Source: Kitasatospora aureofaciens (GTDB lineage Bacteria; Actinomycetota; Actinomycetes; Streptomycetales; Streptomycetaceae). From it: a stretch of DNA of 64,000 bases. Below the pieces are notes generated by a model that was not told the origin of the DNA, made no database searches, and worked only from the letters and a program-made list of their open reading frames with translations. A program made the translations under genes and the position numbers. Location: assembly GCF_019192735.1 (NCBI RefSeq), contig NZ_JAHTKP010000005.1, positions 62,001 to 126,000 on the forward strand. The letters are read 5' to 3'. This document shows, in pieces, positions 1 to 7,755 of this stretch; the first letter of the stretch is position 1, and each line of letters opens with the position of its first letter.

Positions 1-485
1 GAGTGGGTGGCGCCGATCCGGGCGCAGGCGAGGATCGCGACGACCGCCTCGGCGATCATCGGCAGGTAGATCGCCACCCGGTCGCCCTTGACGACGCCGA
101 GCTCCAGCAGCGCGTTGGCGGCCTGCGAGACCTCGTCCTTGAGCTGGGCGTAGGTGATCGAGCGGCTGTCGCCGGGCTCGCCCTCGAAGTGGATGGCGAC
201 CCGGTCGCCCAGGCCGGCCTCGACGTGCCGGTCGACGCAGTTGTAGGCCACGTTGAGCTTGCCGTCGGCGAACCACTTGGCGAACGGCGGGTTGGACCAG
301 TCGAGCGTCTCGGTGGGCTCGACGGCCCAGCTGAGGCGGCGGGCCTGCTCGGCCCAGAAGCCCAGGCGGTCCTCGGAGGCCTGCGCGTACGCGGCCGCGG
401 TGACGTTGGCGGCTGCGGCGAGCTCTGCCGGCGGGGCGAAGCGCCGCTCCTCCTTGAGCAGGTTGGCCAGGCTCTCGTTGCTCAA
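1..485 (-). CDS. acs: Acetyl-CoA synthetase, N-terminal part (3' end outside window)
   Basis: Cytoplasmic AMP-forming ligase that activates acetate to acetyl-CoA. The 161 visible residues begin MSNESLANLLKEERRFAPP and contain the acetyl-CoA synthetase N-terminal region (W-A-E-Q-A-R-R-L-x-W, then L-D-W-S-N-P-P-F-A-K-W-F-x-D-G-K-L-N) followed by the opening of the AMP-binding domain (G-D-R-V-A-I-Y-L-P-M). The start is a TTG at 483-485, chosen because a GAGGAG ribosome site lies just upstream on the minus strand; no ATG or GTG fits the family N-terminus. The gene is cut by the window edge, so the AMP-binding signature and the acetylatable lysine are not visible. A DasR-like palindrome lies about 120 bp upstream. 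Confidence 0.93.
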   Translation of the reverse strand, partial: MSNESLANLLKEERRFAPPAELAAAANVTAAAYAQASEDRLGFWAEQARRLSWAVEPTETLDWSNPPFAKWFADGKLNVAYNCVDRHVEAGLGDRVAIHFEGEPGDSRSITYAQLKDEVSQAANALLELGVVKGDRVAIYLPMIAEAVVAILACARIGATH

Positions 486-600
486 CGCGCACTCCTCATC
501 GAGTCATGATCTGGGGCGATCCCGTGCGTGGGGATTGTCCCGTGTGTCCCAGCGCACAGCTCACCAGGCGAACGGCCCAGTTGACAAGAGGCACCGGGTA

Positions 601-616
601 ATTGGTGTAGACCTTT
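601..616. promoter_or_regulatory. Candidate DasR (dre-like) operator upstream of acs
   Basis: The 16-mer ATTGGTGTAGACCTTT is a near-palindrome matching 12 of 16 positions of the dre consensus bound by the GntR-family regulator DasR (A-C-T-G-G-T-C-T-A-G-A-C-C-A-G-T type). It lies 116-131 bp upstream of the acs start codon and downstream of the SulP-carbonic anhydrase gene. The match is by eye; binding and identity of the regulator are inferred. Confidence 0.35.
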
Positions 617-652
617 GACCGAGAGTCGAACGGACGTCGTCGCGGCGGGGGT

Positions 653-691
653 GGGTCCGCGCCCCGGCCCGCCCGGCGGGGACACGGACCC
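653..691 (-). terminator. Hairpin downstream of the SulP-carbonic anhydrase gene
   Basis: GGGTCCG at 653-659 pairs with CGGACCC at 685-691, and an inner CCCCG/CGGGG pair extends the stem across small bulges. It sits directly after the stop codon of the minus-strand gene ending at 697 and has no T-run, as is usual in this kind of genome. Confidence 0.5.
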
Positions 692-696
692 GGCTC

Positions 697-3120
697 TCAG
701 GCGGCCAGCCGAGGATCCTCCTCGCTGCCGTCGGCGTGCGCCCGGTCGGGCCTTCCATTCACTCCTTCGGGCGGGCACCCCGCCGGCGCGGCCTGTACCG
801 CCCCCGGGTGCGCTTCGGCAGAGTCTGCTTCGGCTGGGTGCGCCTCGACTGGGCTGAAGGTGCCGCTGGCTCGGTCGAGGACGTACGCCTGGGCGGTCGC
901 GAAGTCGAAGTACATCCCGACCAGGCGCAGGGTGCCCTCCTCGACCCGGCGCTCCACGGCCGGGTTCGCCATCAGCTGGTCCAGCTGCTGGACGACGTTG
1001 GTGATGCAGAGCTGTTCCACGAGGTCCACCACCGGCCGGGCGGCGAACTCGGCAGGGACCCGTCGGAGCCGGTCCAGCGAGCCGCGCCCGTTGCGCAGCC
1101 AGCGGGCCAGCGGGGTCGGCGGACCGGGGCACTCGTGCACACCGTCCAGCAGGGCCTTCATCGCACCGCAGCCCGAGTGGCCGCAGATCGTGATCGAGCG
1201 CACCTCCAGGGCCTCGACGGCGTACTGCACCGCGGCGGCCACCGAGTCGTCGGCCGCGCCGGGCTCGAACGGGGCCGGCACCAGGTTCCCGACGTTGCGG
1301 ACGGTGAACAGGTCGCCCGGGCCGCTGTTGGTGATCATGCTGGTGACCATCCGCGAGTCCGCGCAGGTCAGGAAGAGCTCGGAGGGGGTCTGCCCCTCCC
1401 GGGCCAGCCGGGCGAGTTCGGGCCTGATCAGCGGGGCGGTGTGCTGCTGGAACACCCGGACGCCGTCGAGCAGCCGGCCGTGCGGGTCCTCCTGCTGCTC
1501 GATGCAGTGGTGGCCGACCCAGGGTGTCCACGCCCGGCACCGGTGGGGGCCGGGGGAGCTGCCCGCGCGGACCGTCCCGTCGGGGTCGAGCACCTCGTCG
1601 TCCTGATGTCTCGTCACCATCGAGACCCGGCCGCCCGCGGCCTGGTGCCCGGTGCGCCAGCTGTGCAGGGTCTCGTACGCGGCGTGGTCCAGGAAGGAGC
1701 CGTCGTGGACCACCGTCACCTCGGCGTCGGCGGGGACGCCGGCCAGCGCCCGGCTCAGCCGGGGTACGGCGGTGAAGGTGAGCGGGCCGTGCGTCTGGAC
1801 CGTCACCGAGCCGTCGGGGCCCGCCAGCACGTCCACATGAGCGCGGGTCAGCCGGTAGAGCGCGAGCAGGACGGCGGTGGCGGCGCCGAGCGTCACGCCC
1901 CACAGCACGCCGAACCCCACCACGCCCGGCACGGTGGTCAGGTAGACCGGGAACTCGCGGTGTCGGTGCACGTTGCGGATGTGCGCGAAGCTCATCATCT
2001 GCAGCCCGACGACCAGCACCAGTGCGGCCAGCGCGGCGAGCGGGATCCGGCGCAGCCCGCCGGTCAGCGCCAGCGCCGCGGCGAGGACCCAGACACCGTG
2101 CAGCACCGAGGACCACTTGGTCTGCCCGCCCGCGCGGACGTTGGCGGTGCTGCGCACCGCGCCGCCGGCGATGGGGAGTCCGCCGATCAGCCCGCTGACC
2201 ATGTTGGCGACGCCCTGGCCGCGGAGTTCGCGGTCGAGGTCTCCGCGGCGGCGGGACATCCGGTCGACCGCGACGGCGGAGAGCAGCGACTCGACGCTGG
2301 CGACGGCGGTGACGGTGAGGACGGCGGCGAGCACGCCGCCGAGCGGGCCGTGCGGCAGGGCAGGGACGAACGCGTGCGCTTGCCAGGCGGGGAGTTCGAT
2401 GTGCGCGAGCCGCAGGTTCATGGTCAGGGCGAGCGCTGTGGCAGCGGCGACGGCGGCCAGCGGGCCGGGCAGCCTGGCCAGCTTGCTGCCCAACTCGCCT
2501 GCGCGACCCGGGAGTCGGCCGAGCCGCGGCCAGCCGAGCAGGACGGCCACGGTCACCGTGCCGACCAGTAGCGCGGGCGGGTGCGGGCCCGCCAACTGCC
2601 CGGGCAGCGCGAGGAGGTTGGCGATCGTGGAGCTCTGTGGGGAGCCGCCGAGGACGACGTGCAGCTGCGCGACGGCGATGGTGAGCCCGACCCCGGCCAG
2701 CATGCCGTGCACGATCGCGGGCGACACGGCGAGCGCCGTTCGGGCCACCTGGCGTGCACCGAGCAGGAGTTGGAGCAGGCCGGCGGCGAGTGTGATGGCG
2801 CAGGTGGCCTGCCAGCCGTACTGGGCGATCAGCCCGGCGGTGATCACGGTCAGCGCGGCCGAGGGGCCGCTGACCTGGAGGGGCGTGCCGCCGAGCAGGC
2901 CGACGACGATGCCGCCGACGGCCGCTGCGGCGAGGCCGGCGGTGAGCGGGGCGCCGGTGGCGAGCGCGATGCCGAGGGAGAACGGCACGGCGATCAGGAA
3001 GACCACCAGGGAGGCGGAGAGGTCCTGCATCCACCGGGCGCGCGGGCCGGAGTCGGAGCCCGGCGGTGCGTGGTCGGTGGTGTCGGAGGCGATGGGGGCG
3101 CTGGAGATGTCGAGGGTCAT
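697..3120 (-). CDS. SulP-family anion transporter fused to beta-carbonic anhydrase
   Basis: 807 aa, two modules. Residues about 30-450 are a SulP/SLC26-type integral membrane domain with many hydrophobic helices (early segment A-S-L-V-V-F-L-I-A-V-P-F-S-L-G-I-A), followed by a short STAS-like stretch. Residues about 540-770 are a beta-class carbonic anhydrase: the zinc and active-site motif C-A-D-S-R is near residue 586 and the second zinc-ligand motif G-H-S-G-C near 647-651. Fusions of this kind are known and are thought to couple bicarbonate or sulfate transport to CO2/HCO3- interconversion at the inner face of the membrane. The acidic, Pro-rich tail of about 40 residues is extra. The ATG start is supported by the hydrophilic N-terminus typical of the family. 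The transported ion cannot be told from sequence. Confidence 0.9.
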   Translation of the reverse strand: MTLDISSAPIASDTTDHAPPGSDSGPRARWMQDLSASLVVFLIAVPFSLGIALATGAPLTAGLAAAAVGGIVVGLLGGTPLQVSGPSAALTVITAGLIAQYGWQATCAITLAAGLLQLLLGARQVARTALAVSPAIVHGMLAGVGLTIAVAQLHVVLGGSPQSSTIANLLALPGQLAGPHPPALLVGTVTVAVLLGWPRLGRLPGRAGELGSKLARLPGPLAAVAAATALALTMNLRLAHIELPAWQAHAFVPALPHGPLGGVLAAVLTVTAVASVESLLSAVAVDRMSRRRGDLDRELRGQGVANMVSGLIGGLPIAGGAVRSTANVRAGGQTKWSSVLHGVWVLAAALALTGGLRRIPLAALAALVLVVGLQMMSFAHIRNVHRHREFPVYLTTVPGVVGFGVLWGVTLGAATAVLLALYRLTRAHVDVLAGPDGSVTVQTHGPLTFTAVPRLSRALAGVPADAEVTVVHDGSFLDHAAYETLHSWRTGHQAAGGRVSMVTRHQDDEVLDPDGTVRAGSSPGPHRCRAWTPWVGHHCIEQQEDPHGRLLDGVRVFQQHTAPLIRPELARLAREGQTPSELFLTCADSRMVTSMITNSGPGDLFTVRNVGNLVPAPFEPGAADDSVAAAVQYAVEALEVRSITICGHSGCGAMKALLDGVHECPGPPTPLARWLRNGRGSLDRLRRVPAEFAARPVVDLVEQLCITNVVQQLDQLMANPAVERRVEEGTLRLVGMYFDFATAQAYVLDRASGTFSPVEAHPAEADSAEAHPGAVQAAPAGCPPEGVNGRPDRAHADGSEEDPRLAA

Positions 3121-3477
3121 TGTCTTCCCGTCTGTCCGGGGGAACGAACGCAGTCAGGTCCGGTGGTGAGTCCGGTGGTGGGGCTCTGGGGCGGATCGGC
3201 TGTCGTGGGTCGCGACGGTGTGGCGGGATGGCGTGGGCGCGGCGGGGAGTGCGGGTGTCACCGGCCGGACCTTGACCATCAGGGCCCGCCAGGGGCCTCG
3301 GCGAGGAGCGGGGGCCTCACAGAGGGCCGTCGGGACGGACCATCAAGACTCGGTAAACCGAGGGTAATGAAAGCTTTGCACAGCGTCATTCGGGGCGGAA
3401 GGGGAAAAGCCCCTGATTCACCCCATTGGGTGGTGTTCGAACCGCGGGGAATCTGCTGGTGGGCGCGCCGAACACGC
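3121..3477. other. Intergenic region upstream of the SulP fusion, no gene
   Basis: About 360 bases separate the SulP fusion start from the terminator of the next minus-strand gene. No convincing coding frame is present. The stretch presumably carries the SulP promoter; no clear -35/-10 pair stands out. Confidence 0.5.
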
Positions 3478-3526
3478 CGAACGGGCCGTGGCCTCCCCGG
3501 AGGCGGGGGAGGCCACGGCCCGTTCG
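3478..3526 (-). terminator. Strong 21-bp perfect hairpin terminator
   Basis: The arms 3478-3498 and 3506-3526 are perfectly complementary over 21 bp with a 7-base loop. The hairpin lies about 60 bp past the stop codon of the minus-strand ATPase gene ending at 3588 and there is no plus-strand gene to serve, so it is assigned to that gene. Confidence 0.8.
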
Positions 3527-3587
3527 GGCGCCGGATGCCGGTCCGGCAGGCGTTGGCGAGGGGGGCGAGTGGCCGGCGAGGAGTCGG

Positions 3588-4595
3588 TCAGACGTGTGCG
3601 CCGGCCGGGGCGGGCTGCTCGCCGTCGGGCGTGAACTCGCCCAGCACGAAGGAGTGGTCCACCTGGTTCGCGAGGTCGACGCCCACCTTGGCGCTGGCCC
3701 AACTCTCCGCGTTGCGCAGGTGGAAGAGCACGGCCTGCTCGGTGTAGCGGTGCGCGTCCCGCCGGTCGAAGGAGGCGTCGACCTCGGACCGCAGCTGCTC
3801 CAGCACGGCCCGGTTGGCCGGCTCCAGCGACTTCAGCGGCGGCTCGGCGCCCTGCTCCATGCGGCGCACCCAGTCCGAGTGTCCGAAGGTGGCGAGCAGG
3901 TCGTCACCGACCTCGCGGCGCAGGAAGTCGAGGTCGTCCGGGCCCTGCACCTTGTTGCCGATCACCCGCAGGTGCACGCCGAAGTCGCGGGCGTAGTCCT
4001 TGTACTGGCGGTAGACCGAGACGCCCTTGCGGGTCGGCTCGGCGACCAGGAAGGTCAGGTCGAAGCGGGTGAACAGGCCGGAGGCGAAGGAGTCGGAGCC
4101 CGCCGTCATGTCGGTGACCAGGTACTCGTCGCGGCCGTCCAGCAGGTGGTTGAGCAGCAGTTCGACCGCGCCGACCTTGGAGTGGTAGCAGGCCACCCCG
4201 AGGTCCTCCTCGGTGAACGCGCCGGTCGCCAGCAGCCGTACCGAGCCCTCGTCCAGCGCGATCGGCCGGGCGCAGGCGGCGTAGACCGGGTTCTCCTCGA
4301 CGATCCGCAGCAGGCGCGAACCCCGGCCGGGCGGCGTGGTTTTGATCATCTCGTCGGCCGAGCCGATCAGCGGATTGCTGCCGCGCAGGTACTCCTTGAT
4401 CTCCGGCAGGTGCGCGCCGAGCGAGGGCAGCCGGGCGGCCTGATCGTCCGTCAGTCCGAGTGCGGGGCCCAGGTGCTGGTTGATGTCGGCGTCGACGGCG
4501 ATGACGGGCCGGCCAGCGGCGGCCAGGTGGCGGATGAACAGTGCGGACAGCGTGGTCTTGCCGCTGCCACCCTTGCCGACGAAGGCGATCTTCAT
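3588..4595 (-). CDS. CooC/MinD-type P-loop ATPase
   Basis: 335-aa soluble SIMIBI-class ATPase. It starts MKIAFVGKGGSGKTT, a deviant Walker A motif (K-G-G-S-G-K-T-T) at residues 7-15, and has V-D-A-D-I-N near residue 35, the switch aspartates of the MinD/CooC family. The best family match is the CooC group, whose studied member inserts nickel into carbon monoxide dehydrogenase, but no metalloenzyme gene is nearby and actinomycete homologues are of unknown role. The gene diverges from the Fic-like gene at 4830 with about 230 bp between them and ends at a strong hairpin. The residue context after the Walker motif (H-L-G-P-A-L-G-L) fits this group; the substrate remains unassigned. Confidence 0.75.
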   Translation of the reverse strand: MKIAFVGKGGSGKTTLSALFIRHLAAAGRPVIAVDADINQHLGPALGLTDDQAARLPSLGAHLPEIKEYLRGSNPLIGSADEMIKTTPPGRGSRLLRIVEENPVYAACARPIALDEGSVRLLATGAFTEEDLGVACYHSKVGAVELLLNHLLDGRDEYLVTDMTAGSDSFASGLFTRFDLTFLVAEPTRKGVSVYRQYKDYARDFGVHLRVIGNKVQGPDDLDFLRREVGDDLLATFGHSDWVRRMEQGAEPPLKSLEPANRAVLEQLRSEVDASFDRRDAHRYTEQAVLFHLRNAESWASAKVGVDLANQVDHSFVLGEFTPDGEQPAPAGAHV

Positions 4596-4829
4596 CTGGG
4601 ACTCCGGCTCTTGCTCTGGGGCTCTCGCTCTGGAGGGCTGCCTGTGGGGATGGGCGGGACGACTGTGGAGCCGACTGTGGGGGCTAACTGGAAATCGTTA
4701 TCGTCTCCGATAGTGGTCATGCTAGCCGGGGTTTGGGGCTCCTCGCGGAAGGGAAATGAGGATTGCCTCTAACGGGTGATGCGGGGTTGCTGTTCCGGGA
4801 GGGGCCGCCGATTCACTACTCTCGGGTAG

Positions 4830-5720
4830 GTGAGCACTGGAACTGATCCCCTCGCCCCGCTGGTCCAGCTCCCCGGGGTGCCCGACGCGGTGGCCGAGGT
4901 GCGCAAGGCCGTCGACCGCCTCTACGGCCACCGGGTGATGCGCCGCCGCGCGGCCGAGGTCACCTCCGAGTCCGCGCTCCGGGGCGCCCGCGCGTCGGCG
5001 GCGCTGGCCGGGGCGGACTGGCCGCTGGAGGAGGTCCGGCGCCGTAGTGACTTCAGCGCGGACGACGAGGCCAGGACCATCGGCGCCGCCCTGCGGATCT
5101 CCGCCGAGGCCGGCCAGCTGCTCAGCATCTGGCGGCACTCGCCGCTCCAGGTGCTGGCCCGGCTGCATCTGCTCGCCGTCGGCGACACCGACCCGTCCGC
5201 GGGCCGGCCGCGGCGGGCGGGGGAGACGGCCGAGGAGGTGTTCCCGCTGGAGCTCAAGCCGGTGGAGAGCGTCGAGGCAGCCGTGGTGGACGCCCCGCTG
5301 CCCGCGCTGCCGCCCGCCCCGGGCGCCGAGGAGGTCGCCGCCCGCCTCGACCAGCTCTCCCGGCTGCTGGTCGCGCGCGCGGAGGGGCAGGGCGTGGGGA
5401 CGCCGGCTCTCGTGGTCGCCTCGGTGGTGCACGGCGAACTGCTCGCGCTGCGGCCGTTCGGCTCGTACAACGGCGTGATCGCGCGGGCCGCCCAGCGGAT
5501 CGTGCTGATCGCCGAGGGGCTCGACCCGAAGTCGATCTGCCCGGCCGAGGTAGGCCTCGCGGAGCTCGGCACGGACGCCTACCGGCGTGCGCTGGCCGGC
5601 TACCTGGCCGGGACCGGGGAGGGGATGGCGGCCTGGATCGCGCACTGCAGCAAGGCGTTGCGCCTCGGCGTACGCGAGAGCACGGCGGTCTGCGAGGCCA
5701 TGCAGCGCGGGATGGTCTGA
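4830..5720 (+). CDS. Degenerate Fic-like protein
   Basis: 296 aa, soluble, Ala-rich and mainly helical. The stretch H-G-E-L-L-A-L-R-P-F-G-S-Y-N-G-V-I-A-R near residues 205-223 resembles a Fic core (H-P-F-x-x-G-N-G-R-x-x-R), but the histidine directly before P-F is replaced by Arg and the second Gly-Asn-Gly-Arg is broken, so AMP transfer is doubtful. Fic family membership is therefore a weak structural guess. The GTG start follows a GGTAG-like ribosome site. The gene is divergent from the CooC-type ATPase and ends in a hairpin at 5762-5794; in related genomes it keeps company with the same neighbours, which suggests a conserved but unstudied role. Confidence 0.55.
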   Translation: MSTGTDPLAPLVQLPGVPDAVAEVRKAVDRLYGHRVMRRRAAEVTSESALRGARASAALAGADWPLEEVRRRSDFSADDEARTIGAALRISAEAGQLLSIWRHSPLQVLARLHLLAVGDTDPSAGRPRRAGETAEEVFPLELKPVESVEAAVVDAPLPALPPAPGAEEVAARLDQLSRLLVARAEGQGVGTPALVVASVVHGELLALRPFGSYNGVIARAAQRIVLIAEGLDPKSICPAEVGLAELGTDAYRRALAGYLAGTGEGMAAWIAHCSKALRLGVRESTAVCEAMQRGMV

Positions 5721-5761
5721 CCGGTCGCGCTTACGGACACTGCGCTTGCAGACATGGAGAT

Positions 5762-5794
5762 GCGGCGGCACCTGATCCTGCTGGGTGCCGCCGC
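5762..5794 (+). terminator. Hairpin after the Fic-like gene
   Basis: GCGGCGGCACC at 5762-5772 pairs perfectly with GGTGCCGCCGC at 5784-5794 (11 bp, 11-base loop), about 40 bp after the stop codon. Confidence 0.7.
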
Positions 5795-6134
5795 TGGTAC
5801 AGGTACCGGGTGACCATGCATGCACCGGAAGTGCCGATCAGACGGGGATCCTGCCCGTTCGTCTGGTCCGGCGGCCCGACAGCGGGTCGGCTGCATGTGG
5901 GTGCTCGGTTATCTGTACGTGCGGTCCGTGGGCCTGAAATGCGTTGTCGGTTTGACCTCTTCGGTCCTGACCGGGTCTCGCGGGCCGTGCTTCATTTGTA
6001 TCGCGTTTCGGGCGAAAGGGGAACCCGAAACAGGAAGTCTGCGGCAATTGCCCGTTTTGTCCCAGTTGTAGAGGGTTGTGGGGCTTCGGGTCGGCCGGCT
6101 TCGGACGGGGGCCGAGCCCGGCGGGTGCGCGGGC
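5795..6134. other. Intergenic region between convergent genes, no gene
   Basis: About 340 bases between the Fic-like gene and the end of the HAD phosphatase gene. The region is somewhat lower in GC than its flanks (for example 5990-6070) and short open frames exist, but none has coding character or a ribosome site. I see nothing assignable. Confidence 0.5.
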
Positions 6135-7034
6135 TCAGACGGTCGGGCGGCGGCGCCGGGCCAGGTACCAGACGACCCCGGCGGTGAGCACGGCCGTCCC
6201 GACCGCCACGGCCGTCAGGACCGACCCGCTCGGAGCGGAGAACTCCGGGAGCCGCCGCCGCAGTTCCACCGGCTTGTCGAAGACCAGCACCGGCCACTCC
6301 CGGGCCGCCGCCTCCTTCCGCAGCGCCCGGTCGGGGTTGACGGCCGACGGGTGGCCGACGGCCTCCAGCAGCGGCAGGTCGGTGGAGGAGTCGCTGTACG
6401 CGTAGGACGCGGCGAGGTCGTAGCCCTCGGTCTCGGCCAACTCCCGGATGGCGGCGGCCTTGTTCTCGGCGTAGGCGTAGTACTCGATCTCGCCGGTGTA
6501 GCAGCCGTCCTCGATCTTCAGCCGGGTGGCGATCACATGGTCCGCGCCGAGCAGCGCGCCGATCGGCTCGACCACCTCGGAGCCCGAGCTGCTGACGATC
6601 ACCACGTCGCGGCCGGCCGCGTGGTGCTGCTCGATCAGCGAGGCGGCCTCGTCGTAGATGATCGGGTCGATCAGGTTGTGCAGGGTCTCGGCGACGATCT
6701 CGCGGACCTGCTGGACGTTCCAGCCCCGGGTGAGCGACGAGAGGTACTCGCGCATCTTCTCCATCTGGTCGTGGTCCGCGCCGCCGACCAGGAACACGAA
6801 CTGGGCGTACGCGCTGCGGAGTACGGCCCGACGGTTGATCAGACCGCCCTGGTAGAACGGGCGGCTGAAGGCCAGCGCGCTCGACTTGGCGATGATGGTC
6901 TTGTCCAGGTCGAAGAAGGCCGCCGTCCGCAGGCCGCCCGGTCGGGGGCGGGCGGGCGCGGGGGCCTCGGCGGTCCCGGTGGCGTCGCCCGGGGACTCGT
7001 CGGCGTGGTCGGCGGCGTTCTCGGTGGTGTCCAC
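6135..7034 (-). CDS. HAD-superfamily IB phosphatase with C-terminal membrane anchor
   Basis: 299 aa from a GTG start. HAD motif I is F-F-D-L-D-K-T-I (nucleophile and general acid Asp), motif II is V-S-S-S-G-S-E, and motif IV is Y-S-D-S-S-T-D-L-P-L-L, with A-V-N-P-D following. This is the SerB-like HAD-IB layout with a helical cap. The last 30 residues form one transmembrane helix (V-L-T-A-V-A-V-G-T-A-V-L-T-A-G-V-V-W) ending in R-R-R-R, so the catalytic domain probably faces the cytoplasm. The first 35 residues are disordered and Pro/Ala-rich. The start is uncertain: a TTG at 7061 is in frame, but neither start has a clear ribosome site and GTG 7034 has a TATCCT box at leaderless spacing. Located upstream of the tad genes, as in related genomes; substrate unknown. 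Confidence 0.85.
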   Translation of the reverse strand: MDTTENAADHADESPGDATGTAEAPAPARPRPGGLRTAAFFDLDKTIIAKSSALAFSRPFYQGGLINRRAVLRSAYAQFVFLVGGADHDQMEKMREYLSSLTRGWNVQQVREIVAETLHNLIDPIIYDEAASLIEQHHAAGRDVVIVSSSGSEVVEPIGALLGADHVIATRLKIEDGCYTGEIEYYAYAENKAAAIRELAETEGYDLAASYAYSDSSTDLPLLEAVGHPSAVNPDRALRKEAAAREWPVLVFDKPVELRRRLPEFSAPSGSVLTAVAVGTAVLTAGVVWYLARRRRPTV

Positions 7035-7755
7035 GGGAACCGAGGATAGAGGGAGCCACAAAACACCCCGCCATTCGGCGTACTCGCGGGCGTGCGGGTT
7101 TGTGTTTCTGGCCGCTCGGGTACACCATGGAAGTCACGGATCGTTCGCGACCGTGCTAACCCGGTCCGGCTCCTCCCCCCCGAGTCGGGCTGTGGATAGA
7201 CGACCCCCGCTCTCCCCCCCGGCGGGGGTCGTCGCACGTCCGGGGCCATTTTCAGGGCTTGAAGGCCCTTCGCGGCGGGTACCGCCGACCGGCTGCCCGA
7301 GGTGTACAGGCGGTGTCGGCGCGGGGGTCCGTCGACCATCTTTCGTCACTCTGTGTTGCCGTTTGCTCATCTCTGCCGGTGGCCCCACGCTGTCCCGTTC
7401 CAGCGGCGCGGTACGCCCGAACTGCTTCGGGCGAGGTGTTCAGCGAGACCGGGCGGCAGGTGTGCGCGGTGCCGACGGTTCATCTCCGTGATCCCCGTTC
7501 GTCAATTCTTGGCTCATTAGCCCCCCGCCCGGGTGAACGTTTTTATCCACAGGCTTCGAGTTGTCCCCAGGGATTCGGAAGCCTGATGACGGAATCCGGA
7601 TCACCCCCCACCGTGATGGTCGGCGGCGGTCGCCAGGCACCTCCTTCAGGGTTCTTCAGGGCTCTCGGGGCTCTCCCGGGCGACCGTTCGCCGGAACCGT
7701 CCGACGTGCGCCGTCGGCCGTCCCAAGCGGTCGGCGGTGCTGAGGGGAGACCGCC
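7035..7755. other. Long intergenic region upstream of the tad operon with DnaA-box-like 9-mers
   Basis: About 720 bases without a credible gene. It should contain the divergent promoters of the HAD gene and the tad operon. Three DnaA-box-like 9-mers occur: TGTGGATAG at 7191-7199 (reverse orientation), TTATCCACA at 7543-7551, and TTGTCCCCA at 7561-7569. The first two differ little from the DnaA consensus. Their number is too small for an origin. Confidence 0.45.

Noticed and set aside
482..3034. 850-codon minus-strand frame over the SulP fusion
   Set aside because: Arg/Pro/Gly-rich shadow of the real gene in another frame, no domain.
4680..4730. Possible Zur box between the CooC-like and Fic-like genes
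   Set aside because: The AAATCGTTATCG stretch is only loosely similar to the Zur consensus and not symmetrical enough to report.
7191..7569. Chromosomal replication origin
   Set aside because: Only three DnaA-like boxes and no dnaA, dnaN or dense box cluster.
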